Source: Bradyrhizobium erythrophlei
Lineage (GTDB): Bacteria; Pseudomonadota; Alphaproteobacteria; Rhizobiales; Xanthobacteraceae
Direction of reading: 5' to 3'
Assembly (NCBI GenBank): GCA_900129675.1
Contig: FSRD01000001.1
Location: 733,501 to 797,500 of the forward strand
Length of the DNA stretch: 64,000 nucleotides
Shown here: one piece after another, positions 27,214 to 36,637 of the stretch
Position numbering within the stretch: position 1 is the first letter of the stretch
Layout of the letters: each line of letters begins with the position of its first letter
The notes under the pieces: model-generated
The model's input: only the letters and a program-made list of their open reading frames with translations
The model's database searches: none
Told to the model about the DNA's origin: nothing
Position numbers and translations under genes: made by a program

Positions 27214-27228
27214 AATGAGGGCCATAAA

Positions 27229-28608
27229 ATGTGGCGGCCACGGCTGATCGAAAGCGCTCGTATGAAATATCTTGGGATTGTCGAGGCGCTTGAAGCGGAC
27301 ATCAGATCCGGCCGGGTTGCCCGCGGAGAAAGACTGCCGCCGCAGCGTGCCATTGCCGAGGCGCTCGACGTGGATCTGACCACCGTAACGCGAGCCTTCA
27401 ACGAAGCGCGCCGGCGCGGCCTTGTTGAGGCGCAGGCGGGGCGGGGCACCTTCATCAGTGAGAAGCTCGATGGGAACGAGTCGGCTGGGCACGCGCACCC
27501 GTTGATCGACCTCAGCATGAACATTCCGCCCCAGCCCACCGAGGCGGATTTGCGAAAGATCTTTCCGCAGGGGATCGCCGGCATTCTTGGTAGCCCGCGC
27601 GGCTTGCTGAGCCTGCACTATCAGGAGAGCAACGGCGCGGAGCTAGACCGCTATGCCGCTGCCGCCTGGCTCGCACAGCGGCTGGAGGGCGCGACCCCCG
27701 ACCGGATCGTCGTCACCGGAGGCGCTCAGAGCGCGCTCTTCGCCGTCTGCGACCTTCTGCTCGGCCGCGGCGACGTGGTCCTCGCCGGGGCGATGACCTA
27801 TCCCGGCCTCAAGGCGGTGGCCGCGCAAAAGGGTATCGTCCTCGAGCCCCTGGCCATGGACGAGCAAGGAATCACCCTCGACGCGTTCGAAAAGGCCTGC
27901 CGGGAGAAGTCCCCCAAGGCGCTCTATCTGATACCGACGATCGACAATCCGACGACAGCGACGATGCCCGAGGATCGGCGCCGAAAGCTTGCGGCGCTCG
28001 CGCAAAAGCATCGCGTTGCCGTCATCGAGGACGATCCCTATGCGCCGTTACGTCCGGAGCGGATCGTCGCGATGGCGGAGTTGGCCAACGACATCACCTG
28101 GCATATCGCCACGCTCTCGAAATGCGCGACCCCCGCTCTGCGTGTCGCCTATGTGATCGCGCCCAACTCCGGGATGGCACTTCGGCTGGCGGGCGTGCTG
28201 CGTGCGACGATCCTCATGGCGCCGCCGCTGATGTCGGCGCTCGCCACGCGTTGGATCGCCGATGGCACGCTCGATGAGATCGCGAAGGCCATCAGCGCCG
28301 AGAATGCGGTCCGCCAGAAGCTTGCCGCATCCATCCTGCGCGAGGTCAGTTTCGCGGCCGACCCGCACGGGCATCACCTCTGGCTGAGGCTACCCGGCCA
28401 TTGGCGCGCGGGAGACTTTGCGGAGAACGCCGATCGCGTCGGCGTGTCGATCGTGCCGAGTTCGGCCTTCGCCGTTGCCGCGCATCCCATAGAGGCCGTC
28501 CGCATCTCGTTGGGTGTCGCACCGGACCGAGGCGCTCTCGAAGATGGCCTCACCCAGCTCGCCAGTCTCATGGCGCAACCATCGCTCGCCACCAGAGCCG
28601 TCGTGTAG
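27229..28608 (+). CDS. MocR-family regulator (GntR DNA-binding domain fused to aminotransferase fold)
   Basis: About 459 residues. The winged helix is near the N terminus ([20 protein letters not shown], then [14 protein letters not shown]). A class I aminotransferase domain follows, with [30 protein letters not shown] and the PLP Lys in [17 protein letters not shown]. The ATG at 27229 (MWRPRLIE) matches the family start; in-frame ATGs at 27196 and 27202 overlap the box array. MocR proteins usually respond to PLP or an amino compound and often control neighbouring genes, here probably the whole 15.4-29.6 kb cluster. Confidence 0.92.
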   Translation: MWRPRLIESARMKYLGIVEALEADIRSGRVARGERLPPQRAIAEALDVDLTTVTRAFNEARRRGLVEAQAGRGTFISEKLDGNESAGHAHPLIDLSMNIPPQPTEADLRKIFPQGIAGILGSPRGLLSLHYQESNGAELDRYAAAAWLAQRLEGATPDRIVVTGGAQSALFAVCDLLLGRGDVVLAGAMTYPGLKAVAAQKGIVLEPLAMDEQGITLDAFEKACREKSPKALYLIPTIDNPTTATMPEDRRRKLAALAQKHRVAVIEDDPYAPLRPERIVAMAELANDITWHIATLSKCATPALRVAYVIAPNSGMALRLAGVLRATILMAPPLMSALATRWIADGTLDEIAKAISAENAVRQKLAASILREVSFAADPHGHHLWLRLPGHWRAGDFAENADRVGVSIVPSSAFAVAAHPIEAVRISLGVAPDRGALEDGLTQLASLMAQPSLATRAVV

Positions 28609-28627
28609 TTTTTGAGGATTGATCGCG

Positions 28628-29641
28628 ATGTCCAAGACCATCAAAGCCGCCGTCGTTCAGGCCGGACCTGTCCTGTTCGACACGCCGAAGACCATCGCGA
28701 AGCTTGCCGACCGCGCGCGCGAGGCGGCCGGACTGGGAGCGGATCTCGTGGTCTTTCCGGAGGCGTTCGTCGGCGGCTATCCGAAGGGCATCGACTTCGG
28801 CGCGCGTCTGGGCATGCGCAGCCCCGAGGGGCGGGAAGATTTCCGCCGCTATTACGAGAGCGCCATCGACCTGCCCGGCCCCGAGGCGGCGTGCCTCGGC
28901 GAGATCGCCCGCGACAATGGCGTGCACCTCGTGGTCGGTGTCATCGAGCGCGACGGCGGGACCCTCTATTGCACGGCCTTGACCTACGGACCCAACGGTC
29001 GGCTGCTCTCCAAGCACCGCAAGCTGATGCCGACGGCGCTCGAGCGACTGGTCTGGGGCTTCGGCGACGGCTCCACCATCGGCGTGGTCGAGACGCCGAT
29101 CGGCCGCATCGGGACCGTCATCTGCTGGGAAAATTACATGCCGCTGCTGCGCGCCGCGATGTACGCGCAGGGGATCGAACTGTACTGCGCTCCAACCGTC
29201 GACGACCGCGACACTTGGCTGCCCACGATGCGCACTATCGCACTCGAGGGCCGATGCTTCGTCATCTCGGCCTGCCAATATTTCACGCGTGGCGACGCCC
29301 CGCAGCATTATGCGCCGATCCAAGGCGACGATCCGAAGACGGTGCTCATTCGCGGTGGCTCCTGCATTGTCGACCCGCTCGGCAACGTACTCGTCGAACC
29401 GGACTTCAGCGGCGAATCGATCAAGCTCGCCGAGATTGACTGGCGGTTGATCGCCCGCGGCAAGTACGATCTTGACGTGGTGGGGCACTACGCCCGCCCC
29501 GACGTGTTCAAGCTCTCGGTCGACACGCGGCCCAAGCCTGCCGTCGAATTTGGGGCGCGGCCAGCGCCGTTGATTGGTCAGGAACCAAGCGCGCAGGCCG
29601 AACTGCTGGAGAAGCGGTACGTTCGGACTGGCGGCGCTTGA
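28628..29641 (+). CDS. Nitrilase (aliphatic/aryl nitrilase family)
   Basis: A 337-residue carbon-nitrogen hydrolase with the complete Glu-Lys-Cys triad: VVFPEAFVGGYPKG (E about 47), SKHRKLMPTALERLVWG (K about 130) and GTVICWENYMP (C about 164). The length and the CWENYMPLLR motif fit true nitrilases that turn a nitrile into the acid and ammonia. It follows the MocR gene by 19 bases and is probably its operon partner, so the cluster's compound may carry or pass through a nitrile. Confidence 0.92.
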   Translation: MSKTIKAAVVQAGPVLFDTPKTIAKLADRAREAAGLGADLVVFPEAFVGGYPKGIDFGARLGMRSPEGREDFRRYYESAIDLPGPEAACLGEIARDNGVHLVVGVIERDGGTLYCTALTYGPNGRLLSKHRKLMPTALERLVWGFGDGSTIGVVETPIGRIGTVICWENYMPLLRAAMYAQGIELYCAPTVDDRDTWLPTMRTIALEGRCFVISACQYFTRGDAPQHYAPIQGDDPKTVLIRGGSCIVDPLGNVLVEPDFSGESIKLAEIDWRLIARGKYDLDVVGHYARPDVFKLSVDTRPKPAVEFGARPAPLIGQEPSAQAELLEKRYVRTGGA

Positions 29642-29682
29642 GCTCGCCCATATCCAGTTCGGGTTCACGGTCTCGTTCCACA

Positions 29683-30369
29683 TCATCTATCAGCAATGTA
29701 TCGTCCGTCTCGCCGGCGGCTATCGGGGTACACGACGAGGCGCGCGTCATTCGAGCCGGCCACAACGAAATGCTTGCCATTGCCGAATTTTGACCAGTTC
29801 GCCGTGCCACGCCACGTGAGGCGCCCGCTCCAGCGCGGCTCGCCCTCGTCGGGGAACAGGATTCGGCGAACCTGGGAATGGATGCCATCCGCGCCAATCA
29901 GAACATCGCCCCTTGCGGCGAACCGTTCATCTGACGCCGAAACGAAGTTGGCTACGACCTGCCTGCCTGTGTTGTGGCAGGATATGAAGGCGCGATCGAC
30001 ATGAACGGCACCGGGGGATCGTGCCTCGAAGGCGTCGTAGAGCAGGCGCTGCAGCCGGCCGCGATGGATCGAGATTTGCGGATAGGGCAGACCCGCGCGC
30101 CGTCCGCGCGGCTCGTCCCAAACGATAAGTCCCTGACCCGTGCGATAGAAGAGGAGGTCTGGTGCAATGCCCGACTTTTCCACTACCGGAAGCATGCCGA
30201 TCTCATCGAAAGCTGCGATGGCATGCGGCATCAGATTGATGCCCACGCCCAATTCCTGGATCGCCGGCGCCCGCTCGTACACCTCGCAATCGATGCCGTA
30301 CTTCTTCAGGAACAGCACGGTGGTCAATCCCCCGATACCCGCATCCACGATGATCGCCTTCATGTCCAT
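29683..30369 (-). pseudogene. FAD-dependent aromatic-ring monooxygenase, truncated after 228 residues
   Basis: This is the N-terminal half of a p-hydroxybenzoate-hydroxylase-like flavoprotein: a Rossmann start MKAIIVDAGIGGLTTVLFL (the usual GxGxxG begins with D instead of G), VYERAPAIQELGVGINL and the second FAD motif GADGIHSQVRRILF (about 160-175). The usual length is about 400 residues; the frame stops at 29683, just left of which the intact nitrilase gene ends. The missing third glycine position and the truncation suggest a dead gene. Confidence 0.75.
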
Positions 30370-30692
30370 GCCTTCGCTATTTCACTTGACGCTGGAGCGT
30401 TGCGAGGCTGGTGCCTCCCCGTTGCGGTCTGGCACGGCTGGATAAGAGGAGATCGTCATTTTGTATCGAGCCACACTCGTTCCAGCACCCGTTTTTGCTG
30501 CGATCACCATGAGCGCCGTTTCCCTAATTCGCGTTCGGGCAGTTGATAGATGCGGTGACGGGCGCGCACCTTTGGGCGGACTGACCTGACAGACATCTTC
30601 GCTCTTCAAGACGAAGGGACGGTCGCCGTTGTCTCGGCCGTTCAGCCAAAATTGCTTCAAACGGAAATTGCAATGGCGGCGCGGCGGCGACC
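30370..30692. other. Intergenic stretch without a recognisable gene
   Basis: This lies between the truncated monooxygenase and an integrase tail. I found only short frames on both strands with no family resemblance. It is probably scar DNA of an old insertion. Confidence 0.35.
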
Positions 30693-30785
30693 GGAGAAGC
30701 CACGAAACCCAGGGCGCTACAGGCCTACCTGGGTCATCGGAATATCCAGCATATGGTGCGCTACACTGAACTAGAGGCGCCTGAC
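30693..30785 (+). pseudogene. C-terminal fragment of a tyrosine recombinase
   Basis: The plus strand reads RALQAYLGHRNIQHMVRYTE, the final box of phage-type integrases/resolvases of the Tn-associated kind (LGH--I--T--Y-E, with the catalytic Tyr). Only about 30 codons remain, and the last of them overlap the 3' end of the CocE gene on the other strand. It marks the edge of a former mobile element. Confidence 0.65.
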
Positions 30786-32509
30786 ACAGGGATAATAGGT
30801 AGCAACATATGGGACGGTCTCTCTGCATCGCGGTAGACTCTGTGCGTCACGGTCTTGCTGCTGCAGACGTGGTACGGAATGTATTCGACAGTGGTCATCG
30901 CGCCCGTGCCGTTCGGGATGTCCATCGACCTGATATCAAGGCAAATCCTGTGCCCGGCCTTGAATTGGTTGGCGGTCGAGAGAATCTGGATCTGATATTC
31001 GACGATTTCACCCGGCTCAATTGGGGCAATGGAATCACGCGTCAGCTTATGAAAGGGCTTCCATGGCTTGGACCGCTTCTCGTCAAGTTGCCGATATGAA
31101 GCCTTGAGCCAGCCTCGTGTGAGCTCGCGCTCCGGCAGCGTTGAGGGCACATCGCGCTCGCCATCACGAGCGGTACGAACCGATACGTCGGGCCCGACAT
31201 CCTTTAGAACCACGATCCAGTTCGTGTCCTCCTGATCGATTGACGCGTAAAGAGTCAACGTGATGGGGCCGACTACGGTTGTATCGTGCGGCAGCGGATC
31301 CGTCATGTACCGAAGCCGTTCAATTTTGGTAGTTTTGGTCAACGGCATTTGGGTAAAGACGTCGGGCTCGCGCGCGGCGGCGCCGACCTCGGTGGCAGGC
31401 CGATGGGGGTCGGTCGTCAGCGACTCCCAGTGCGAAAGATAATATTTAGTCCACTGCGTTTCTGGTAACGGCCAATCGCCGCCCGTACGCCATTCATTGG
31501 CTCCCATCAACCAGTAACGCACCGGCGGGTCATTTAGGATGCCAGTGTCCTTGCCCTTTAGCCAGTGATCGTACCAGCGGAGGATCTCATCATGATATTG
31601 GTGGAACGGTCTCTCCAGGTGGGCTGGACCAGTGAAGAGCAATCTCTTGTTGGGCTGCGTGATGTTCTGGAAGAAATTCTGCGCACCGTTCCAGTGCATC
31701 TTGTACGTGTAGGCGTAAGCTCCCGATCCCGTATAGAATGGGATCTTGATCTTCTTATAGATTTCTTCAGTTTTATCGACAGTTCCATCGGCCTCCCACG
31801 GATGGGTGAGAACATTGTACATTCCGACCGTGCGCTGGCCCTTCTGGGTCAGAATATTGTAGAGATTGATGTATTGCTTGAAATCGGGGTTGCCCATCGC
31901 CTTACGCCAGAGCGCTTCTTGATCGCCGGAAAGCTCAGCCGGCAGATCACGCGATTCGTGCACGACGCTGAATACATCAAGCAGGTACAGAAACGTATTG
32001 ACAACGCCGCCCGGATGATGGTCACGGAATCCGAATAGTCCGCCGTACGCGCTACACGCGTCGTAGGGGAAGATGGCCTTGAGAGCCGGATGCCCTTGAG
32101 CGGCAGCGCGCCACTGCTCGCCCGCGAACGCAGAGATGCCGACCATTCCGACATTGCCGTCGGACCAAGATTGCTTCGTTATCCAATCGATCAGGTCGTA
32201 ATGGTCGCTGTCTTCCTCACCGTGGTGACCTTCGGATTTACCTGAGCCGCGAGGCTGGGCGATGACATGGACGTAACCGTTCGCGATGAAGCGGTGCGTG
32301 TCGCCCGCTTCGATCGGTCCGAACCATAGCGGTGCATGAGCGGCTTGCGGCGCTAAGATGTCAAAAACGTCGGGGCCCTGGAGGTCCTTGTTATGCAGCG
32401 CACTGGCGTAGAGTACAGGATACTTTCCCTTGGCGTCTGGGCGATAGACGTCCACCGCGAGACGCGTACCATCGCGCATAGCAACGAGTATGTCACGTTC
32501 CTCGATCAT
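30761..32509 (-). CDS. CocE/NonD-family serine hydrolase
   Basis: A 582-residue X-Pro dipeptidyl-peptidase-type esterase. The alpha/beta core begins MIEERDILVAMRDGTRLAVD, with VIAQPRGSGKSEG and the nucleophile region GMVGISAFAGEQWRAA (Ser at about 143; the usual GxSYxG is altered to GISAFAG). LLFTGPAHLERPFHQYHDE carries the likely catalytic His region, and a jelly-roll C-terminal domain follows. The ATG at 32509 follows GGAGTGAAACC. The last residues (after LLPIIP) run into the integrase scar and are probably not native. The coding DNA is AT-richer than the neighbours, consistent with transfer. Confidence 0.87.
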   Translation of the reverse strand: MIEERDILVAMRDGTRLAVDVYRPDAKGKYPVLYASALHNKDLQGPDVFDILAPQAAHAPLWFGPIEAGDTHRFIANGYVHVIAQPRGSGKSEGHHGEEDSDHYDLIDWITKQSWSDGNVGMVGISAFAGEQWRAAAQGHPALKAIFPYDACSAYGGLFGFRDHHPGGVVNTFLYLLDVFSVVHESRDLPAELSGDQEALWRKAMGNPDFKQYINLYNILTQKGQRTVGMYNVLTHPWEADGTVDKTEEIYKKIKIPFYTGSGAYAYTYKMHWNGAQNFFQNITQPNKRLLFTGPAHLERPFHQYHDEILRWYDHWLKGKDTGILNDPPVRYWLMGANEWRTGGDWPLPETQWTKYYLSHWESLTTDPHRPATEVGAAAREPDVFTQMPLTKTTKIERLRYMTDPLPHDTTVVGPITLTLYASIDQEDTNWIVVLKDVGPDVSVRTARDGERDVPSTLPERELTRGWLKASYRQLDEKRSKPWKPFHKLTRDSIAPIEPGEIVEYQIQILSTANQFKAGHRICLDIRSMDIPNGTGAMTTVEYIPYHVCSSKTVTHRVYRDAERPSHMLLPIIPVSGASSSV

Positions 32510-32666
32510 GGTTTCACTCCTCCGCGCTTTCCGACTACACTTATTACCGACTGGTTTGGTTGTCGGGATGAGATGATGGAACGCTGACCGCGAGACCACC
32601 TGCACGATCACGACGGAATTTCGGCACGTTCGCGTAGGCGCAACAAGGCTGCGGTAACGGCGGACC

Positions 32667-33590
32667 CTAATTGCGAACGGCTCGGCGGAAGGCGCCAGGA
32701 GTCAGTCCCGTGAGCCGCTTGAACACCCGTGTCAGGTGTTCCTGATGCGCGAAACCGCAATCGAATGCGACTTGCGCGATCGGCATGTCTGTCCGTGTCA
32801 GAAGATGCTTTGCTCGCTCGATGCGACGCCTCAGGACGTACTGATGCGGTGGCAATCCGGTCACTGTCCTAAGCCGACGGGCGAACCAAGCTGCACTCAG
32901 GCCCCCCGCGGCAGCCAAACTCTCAAGTTCGATCCGCGAACCGAGGTTAGCTTCGATGTAGTCGTCGACGCGATCCAGTTGAACTCGGTTGAGCGAGGGC
33001 ACCGTTTCTCTTGGCGCACGGCGGCCGGATGTCCGGTTCGAATAGGCATGCGCCAGACGCGCACCCAGCGCCTGGGCCAGAGATGCGGCGTACAGGGCCG
33101 TGTCGCTGTCGGGATCGCAAAGGGTCCCTCTCACCTCAAGAACTAGGGCCTGGATAAGAGTGTCGATCTCGCCCAAAGACGGTTCGAGCTCAACCTTGCC
33201 AAATCCAAACTCGCGGGCGATTGCGTCGACAAGATCTCGTTTGACGTAGAGATGCACCGTTTCGAGCGGATCGCGCAGTTCAACATTGAGGCTTTGACCG
33301 CCGGGCCATAAAAAAAAGTGCCCGGGCGGAATCATCTTGTCGACGAGCTTCCCGGCAGTCCGACCTGCAACACGCGCCGGTCTCCCGACGTGGAGGACAA
33401 CAAGGTGGTCACTCACGGCATCATAACTTCCCGAGAAAGGCAGCTCGGATTGTACGGATGCCGCGATCCCACGCCATCCGAGGCCAGAGCTTGAGGCGCG
33501 CACGCGAATACCGGGCCGCAACAAGATGCCGTGCGTGACAATTGCGTTCGAGCCTTCGCCCGGCGAGACGAGAACCTCATTTGCAGTCAT
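32667..33590 (-). CDS. AraC-family transcriptional regulator
   Basis: About 307 residues with a poorly conserved N-terminal sensor part and a C-terminal double HTH: IELESLAAAGGLSAAWFARR, LPPHQYVLRRRIERAKHLL and QVAFDCGFAHQEHLTRVFKR. The ATG at 33590 (MTANEVLVSPG) is chosen because the reading upstream is low-complexity. It follows the CocE gene's upstream region and precedes an MFS gene, so it may control either. Confidence 0.9.
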   Translation of the reverse strand: MTANEVLVSPGEGSNAIVTHGILLRPGIRVRASSSGLGWRGIAASVQSELPFSGSYDAVSDHLVVLHVGRPARVAGRTAGKLVDKMIPPGHFFLWPGGQSLNVELRDPLETVHLYVKRDLVDAIAREFGFGKVELEPSLGEIDTLIQALVLEVRGTLCDPDSDTALYAASLAQALGARLAHAYSNRTSGRRAPRETVPSLNRVQLDRVDDYIEANLGSRIELESLAAAGGLSAAWFARRLRTVTGLPPHQYVLRRRIERAKHLLTRTDMPIAQVAFDCGFAHQEHLTRVFKRLTGLTPGAFRRAVRN

Positions 33591-33685
33591 GAACGCACAC
33601 CGCGATGCTTGGAAGATTAAGGTCAATTCCGACAATTGGATCGTTAAACACCTATTGAAGCCTGGACCGGCATCCCGAGCGCGCT

Positions 33686-35056
33686 CTACTCGGCGGGGGT
33701 GGTGAGTATCGCCTCCGCCGACCGCTTGCGTATCGTCAATATCGCAATTGAGGCGACGACGCAGGCGATGCCTGCCGCGAAGAACGCAGGAAGATAACTG
33801 AGCAGGGCATCGCGCGACACCCCGGCCCCGTATGCGGCGGTGGCCGAGCCCATCTGATGCGCCAGTGAAATCCAGCCGAATACCAGCGGAGACGTCTCTC
33901 GTCCAAATGACCGACTGGTCAGCTTCACTGTTGGTGGCACCGTCGCGATCCAATCGAGTCCATAGAACACAGCAAAGATGCTGAGCCCATAGAGCGAAAA
34001 GTCAGTATACGGAAGGACCAACAGACTCAGGCCGCGTAAGCCGTAATACCAGAACAGGAGCCAGCGGTTGTCAAAACGATCGGACAGCCAGCCTGAAAAA
34101 ATCGTCCCGACGAAATCGAAGGCTCCCATGGTCGCGAGTACCCCAGATGCGGCAATCGTGCCGATTCCGAAATCGTGGCAGAGCGGAATGAAGTGATTCT
34201 GAACGAGGCCGCTCGTTGACAGTCCGCAGACGAAGAAGGTGCTTGCGAGGATCCAGAAAGTTCGGTTGCCTGAGGCTACCGACAGAGCGGCAAAGCTCAG
34301 CTTCAGCGCGTTGCCGCCAGAGAAACGCGAAGGAACCGGAACGACAGCGCTCTCGCCATATGACGGCAGACCGACGGACGCCGGATAGTCACGCACCACC
34401 ACGAGCACCAGCACGAGGCACGTCAGGCAGAGCGCCCCCGCCGGCAACATGCCATACCGCCAGCCATCATGTTCGGATAGCCAGGCAGCCAATGGAAGGA
34501 ACAGAAGTTGGCCGGTCGCGTTGCTGGCGCCCAGCATTCCAATGACCAGACCGCGGCGTTTCGTGAACCAGCGCGTGGCGATCGTCGCACCCAGCACGTT
34601 GGCGGTCGCACCCGTCGAGAGACCGATAATCACCCCCCATGTCAACCAGAGCTGCCATACCGCGGTAATTCTGGTCGCTAAAGCTAGGCCAATCACGATC
34701 AACGCCAGGGCTGTCCCCACGACAGTACGGACTCCGTATCTGAGCAAGACTGCGGCAGCAAACGGTGCCGCCATTCCATACAGTAGGACTCGCAGCGCAA
34801 GAGCTCCCGAAATGGCGCCCAGATCCCAGCCGAATTCGGTCTTGAGCGGAAGCATGAGAACGCCGACCATTCCCATGGCCGCCGACGTCGACAGCATCGT
34901 CAAGAAGACGACTGCGGTCACCGCCCAGCCGTAATGGATCCCTACGCGCTCAAACATGCGCGGTAGAAATCCGCGCTGAGGCAAATCGATGATGCGACGC
35001 TCGCTTCCGCGAGAGTGCGGCGGCGTTGGCGCGTCGTTCTGGTCGCGATGGCGCAT
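33686..35056 (-). CDS. MFS transporter, oxalate/monocarboxylate-like
   Basis: About 456 residues with twelve membrane segments, starting HYGWAVTAVVFLTML and containing TRWFTKRRGLVIGMLGASNA, typical of the monocarboxylate/OFA-like MFS branch, and GWLSDRFDNRWLLFWYYG. An ATG at 35056 (MRHRDQND) is preferred; an in-frame ATG at 35128 would lengthen the cytoplasmic leader. It is encoded 95 bases after (downstream reading left) the AraC start region, so it could be its target. Confidence 0.87.
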   Translation of the reverse strand: MRHRDQNDAPTPPHSRGSERRIIDLPQRGFLPRMFERVGIHYGWAVTAVVFLTMLSTSAAMGMVGVLMLPLKTEFGWDLGAISGALALRVLLYGMAAPFAAAVLLRYGVRTVVGTALALIVIGLALATRITAVWQLWLTWGVIIGLSTGATANVLGATIATRWFTKRRGLVIGMLGASNATGQLLFLPLAAWLSEHDGWRYGMLPAGALCLTCLVLVLVVVRDYPASVGLPSYGESAVVPVPSRFSGGNALKLSFAALSVASGNRTFWILASTFFVCGLSTSGLVQNHFIPLCHDFGIGTIAASGVLATMGAFDFVGTIFSGWLSDRFDNRWLLFWYYGLRGLSLLVLPYTDFSLYGLSIFAVFYGLDWIATVPPTVKLTSRSFGRETSPLVFGWISLAHQMGSATAAYGAGVSRDALLSYLPAFFAAGIACVVASIAILTIRKRSAEAILTTPAE

Positions 35057-35242
35057 TTGCGAGACCCGGGTGATCGGAGGGAATCTGTAGATTGTCGGCA
35101 AGGCGCAGCGGAAAGCGAGCATCGCCAATTCTGCGTTCAGTCTATTTGTCGGCCATTAAGTGGTCTCCTGGTCCGAACGTCGCCTCTTCTGATCGATCCG
35201 TTTCTGACGAGAAGTTGGACCACAACGTTTTGGAGCTGCGCG

Positions 35243-36112
35243 TCATTCATTCCATGGCGGGATTTCCCCGGTCGCGACCTGGGTGGGCACCTCGACTAGA
35301 AACTCTGTACCGGGAAAATTGACCGCGTTGGGATAGAGCGCATGGATAATGGCGGCCATTTCGCGTGAAGACTTGGCGATTTTGGCTGCCTTTGCGAAGG
35401 CGCGGATGTATCCGCGAGTCCAGTCAATCGCGAAACTATCGTCGGGCAGTCCTGGCTTGGTGTGGCCGGCGATTATGCGAACGGGGTTAAGGGACTCCAG
35501 ATAATCGAGGCTCGCGAGCCATTCCGCGTATTGAGGTGCCAGATGCTCGCCTAGGAAAACAAAGGCGCCGTTGTACACGAGGTCACCGGCGACGAGGGTG
35601 CGTGTTTCCGGGTCCCAGAGCGCGGTGCAATGAACGTGATCGCCTTGCATGGGCCCGAGTATCTTCAGAGTGTGTCCTTCAAGCGTAATCTCGTCCGCCT
35701 GAAGGGCGGTCGGAACCACCCCGCGGCGCGGCGCGTTGGCGCCGATGCCCTCTGCCCAGCGCTGAAACTTGAGTGGAATCGACCGCTCCATATCCTTGGC
35801 GACGACTGCATGCGCTACGATCCGGGCGTTCGGGAATGAGTCGATCAGCAGGTCGAGACTGAAGAAGTGATCCGGGTGGTCGTGCGTCACAAAGATCGTG
35901 ATCAGCTTCTTGCCGCTGTCCAAGATCGCGGCGACCACGCGATGGGCATCGGAGCGCGAAAACGGAACGTCGATTAGCAACGCCTCGGTCTCGCCCTTGA
36001 CGAGTGTGTAATTCGCCGGCTGATTACCAGCGAGCGCAAAGCTGCCCGACATAACCTGGAACTCGAGGGGCTTGGCAGCCGCTGTTGCGGCTGCACGCGC
36101 ATTGCTCATCAT
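35243..36112 (-). CDS. Metallo-beta-lactamase-fold hydrolase
   Basis: A 289-residue MBL-fold protein with the zinc motif THDHPDHFFSLD (HxHxDH, about 88-98), a third His in MQGDHVHCTALWD, the bridging Asp in LVAGDLVYNG and the last His in IIAGHTKPGLPDDS. AGGAGGC lies just before the tandem ATGATG at 36112/36109. Its specificity is unknown; relatives include quorum-quenching lactonases and thioesterase-like hydrolases. Confidence 0.88.
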   Translation of the reverse strand: MMSNARAAATAAAKPLEFQVMSGSFALAGNQPANYTLVKGETEALLIDVPFSRSDAHRVVAAILDSGKKLITIFVTHDHPDHFFSLDLLIDSFPNARIVAHAVVAKDMERSIPLKFQRWAEGIGANAPRRGVVPTALQADEITLEGHTLKILGPMQGDHVHCTALWDPETRTLVAGDLVYNGAFVFLGEHLAPQYAEWLASLDYLESLNPVRIIAGHTKPGLPDDSFAIDWTRGYIRAFAKAAKIAKSSREMAAIIHALYPNAVNFPGTEFLVEVPTQVATGEIPPWNE

Positions 36113-36637
36113 CGCCTCCTCAATGTGCGTTTCCCCGCGAGATATTGCGACAGCCCTGCTTCGTGCGTGAAAGTCGGCAGGCTTGCGGCGCTCCTGTGCA
36201 TGGACAACCTCCATCGGGGTTCGTGGGCCACCGGTCCGGGTGCCGCGCCGTATGTGTCACGGACCCGCATTCGCGATAATCGACGGAATTCCCAATTGAC
36301 TATTCGGCCTGAGCGAGAAATCGGCTGACGTACGGTTCCCCTGGAAATTGGCTCAATCGGACCTGCAGCGTCGGCGACAGGGCGCGCGAGGACGCATCCA
36401 ATGTCCGCGCGATGCGCTTCGTCAGAAAATCTGCGAAAGCGGTGGATTTGATGCTATTTGCGCTCGCAATCTGTCCTGGGCCCGACTGGTCCCTTATTTC
36501 CCGCCTGCCATGCGTCTCCTCGTGACAAGTGCGGCAGGCGCCAACGCCGAGGCTTACGGATTGCGCTTCCCAATGGCCTCTATCGCCGAAAGCGCCCATC
36601 GACTAGCATTTCGGAGTCCCTCTTCCCGGGTCGAGTC
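36113..36637. other. Intergenic region upstream of a LysR gene
   Basis: No convincing gene. A minus-strand frame at 36300-36599 ends RLSQFPGEPYVSRFLAQAE and includes a CRTCH sequence, but it has no clear family and may be chance. The region probably holds divergent promoters for the MBL and LysR genes. Confidence 0.35.

Noticed and set aside
28568..29686. 372-codon minus-strand frame opposite the nitrilase gene
   Set aside because: It is the antisense shadow of a high-GC gene with an intact E-K-C triad on the plus strand.
36300..36599. 99-codon minus-strand frame with a CRTCH sequence as a cytochrome c gene
   Set aside because: Only the CxxCH-like string is present, with no signal peptide or distal Met region; probably chance.
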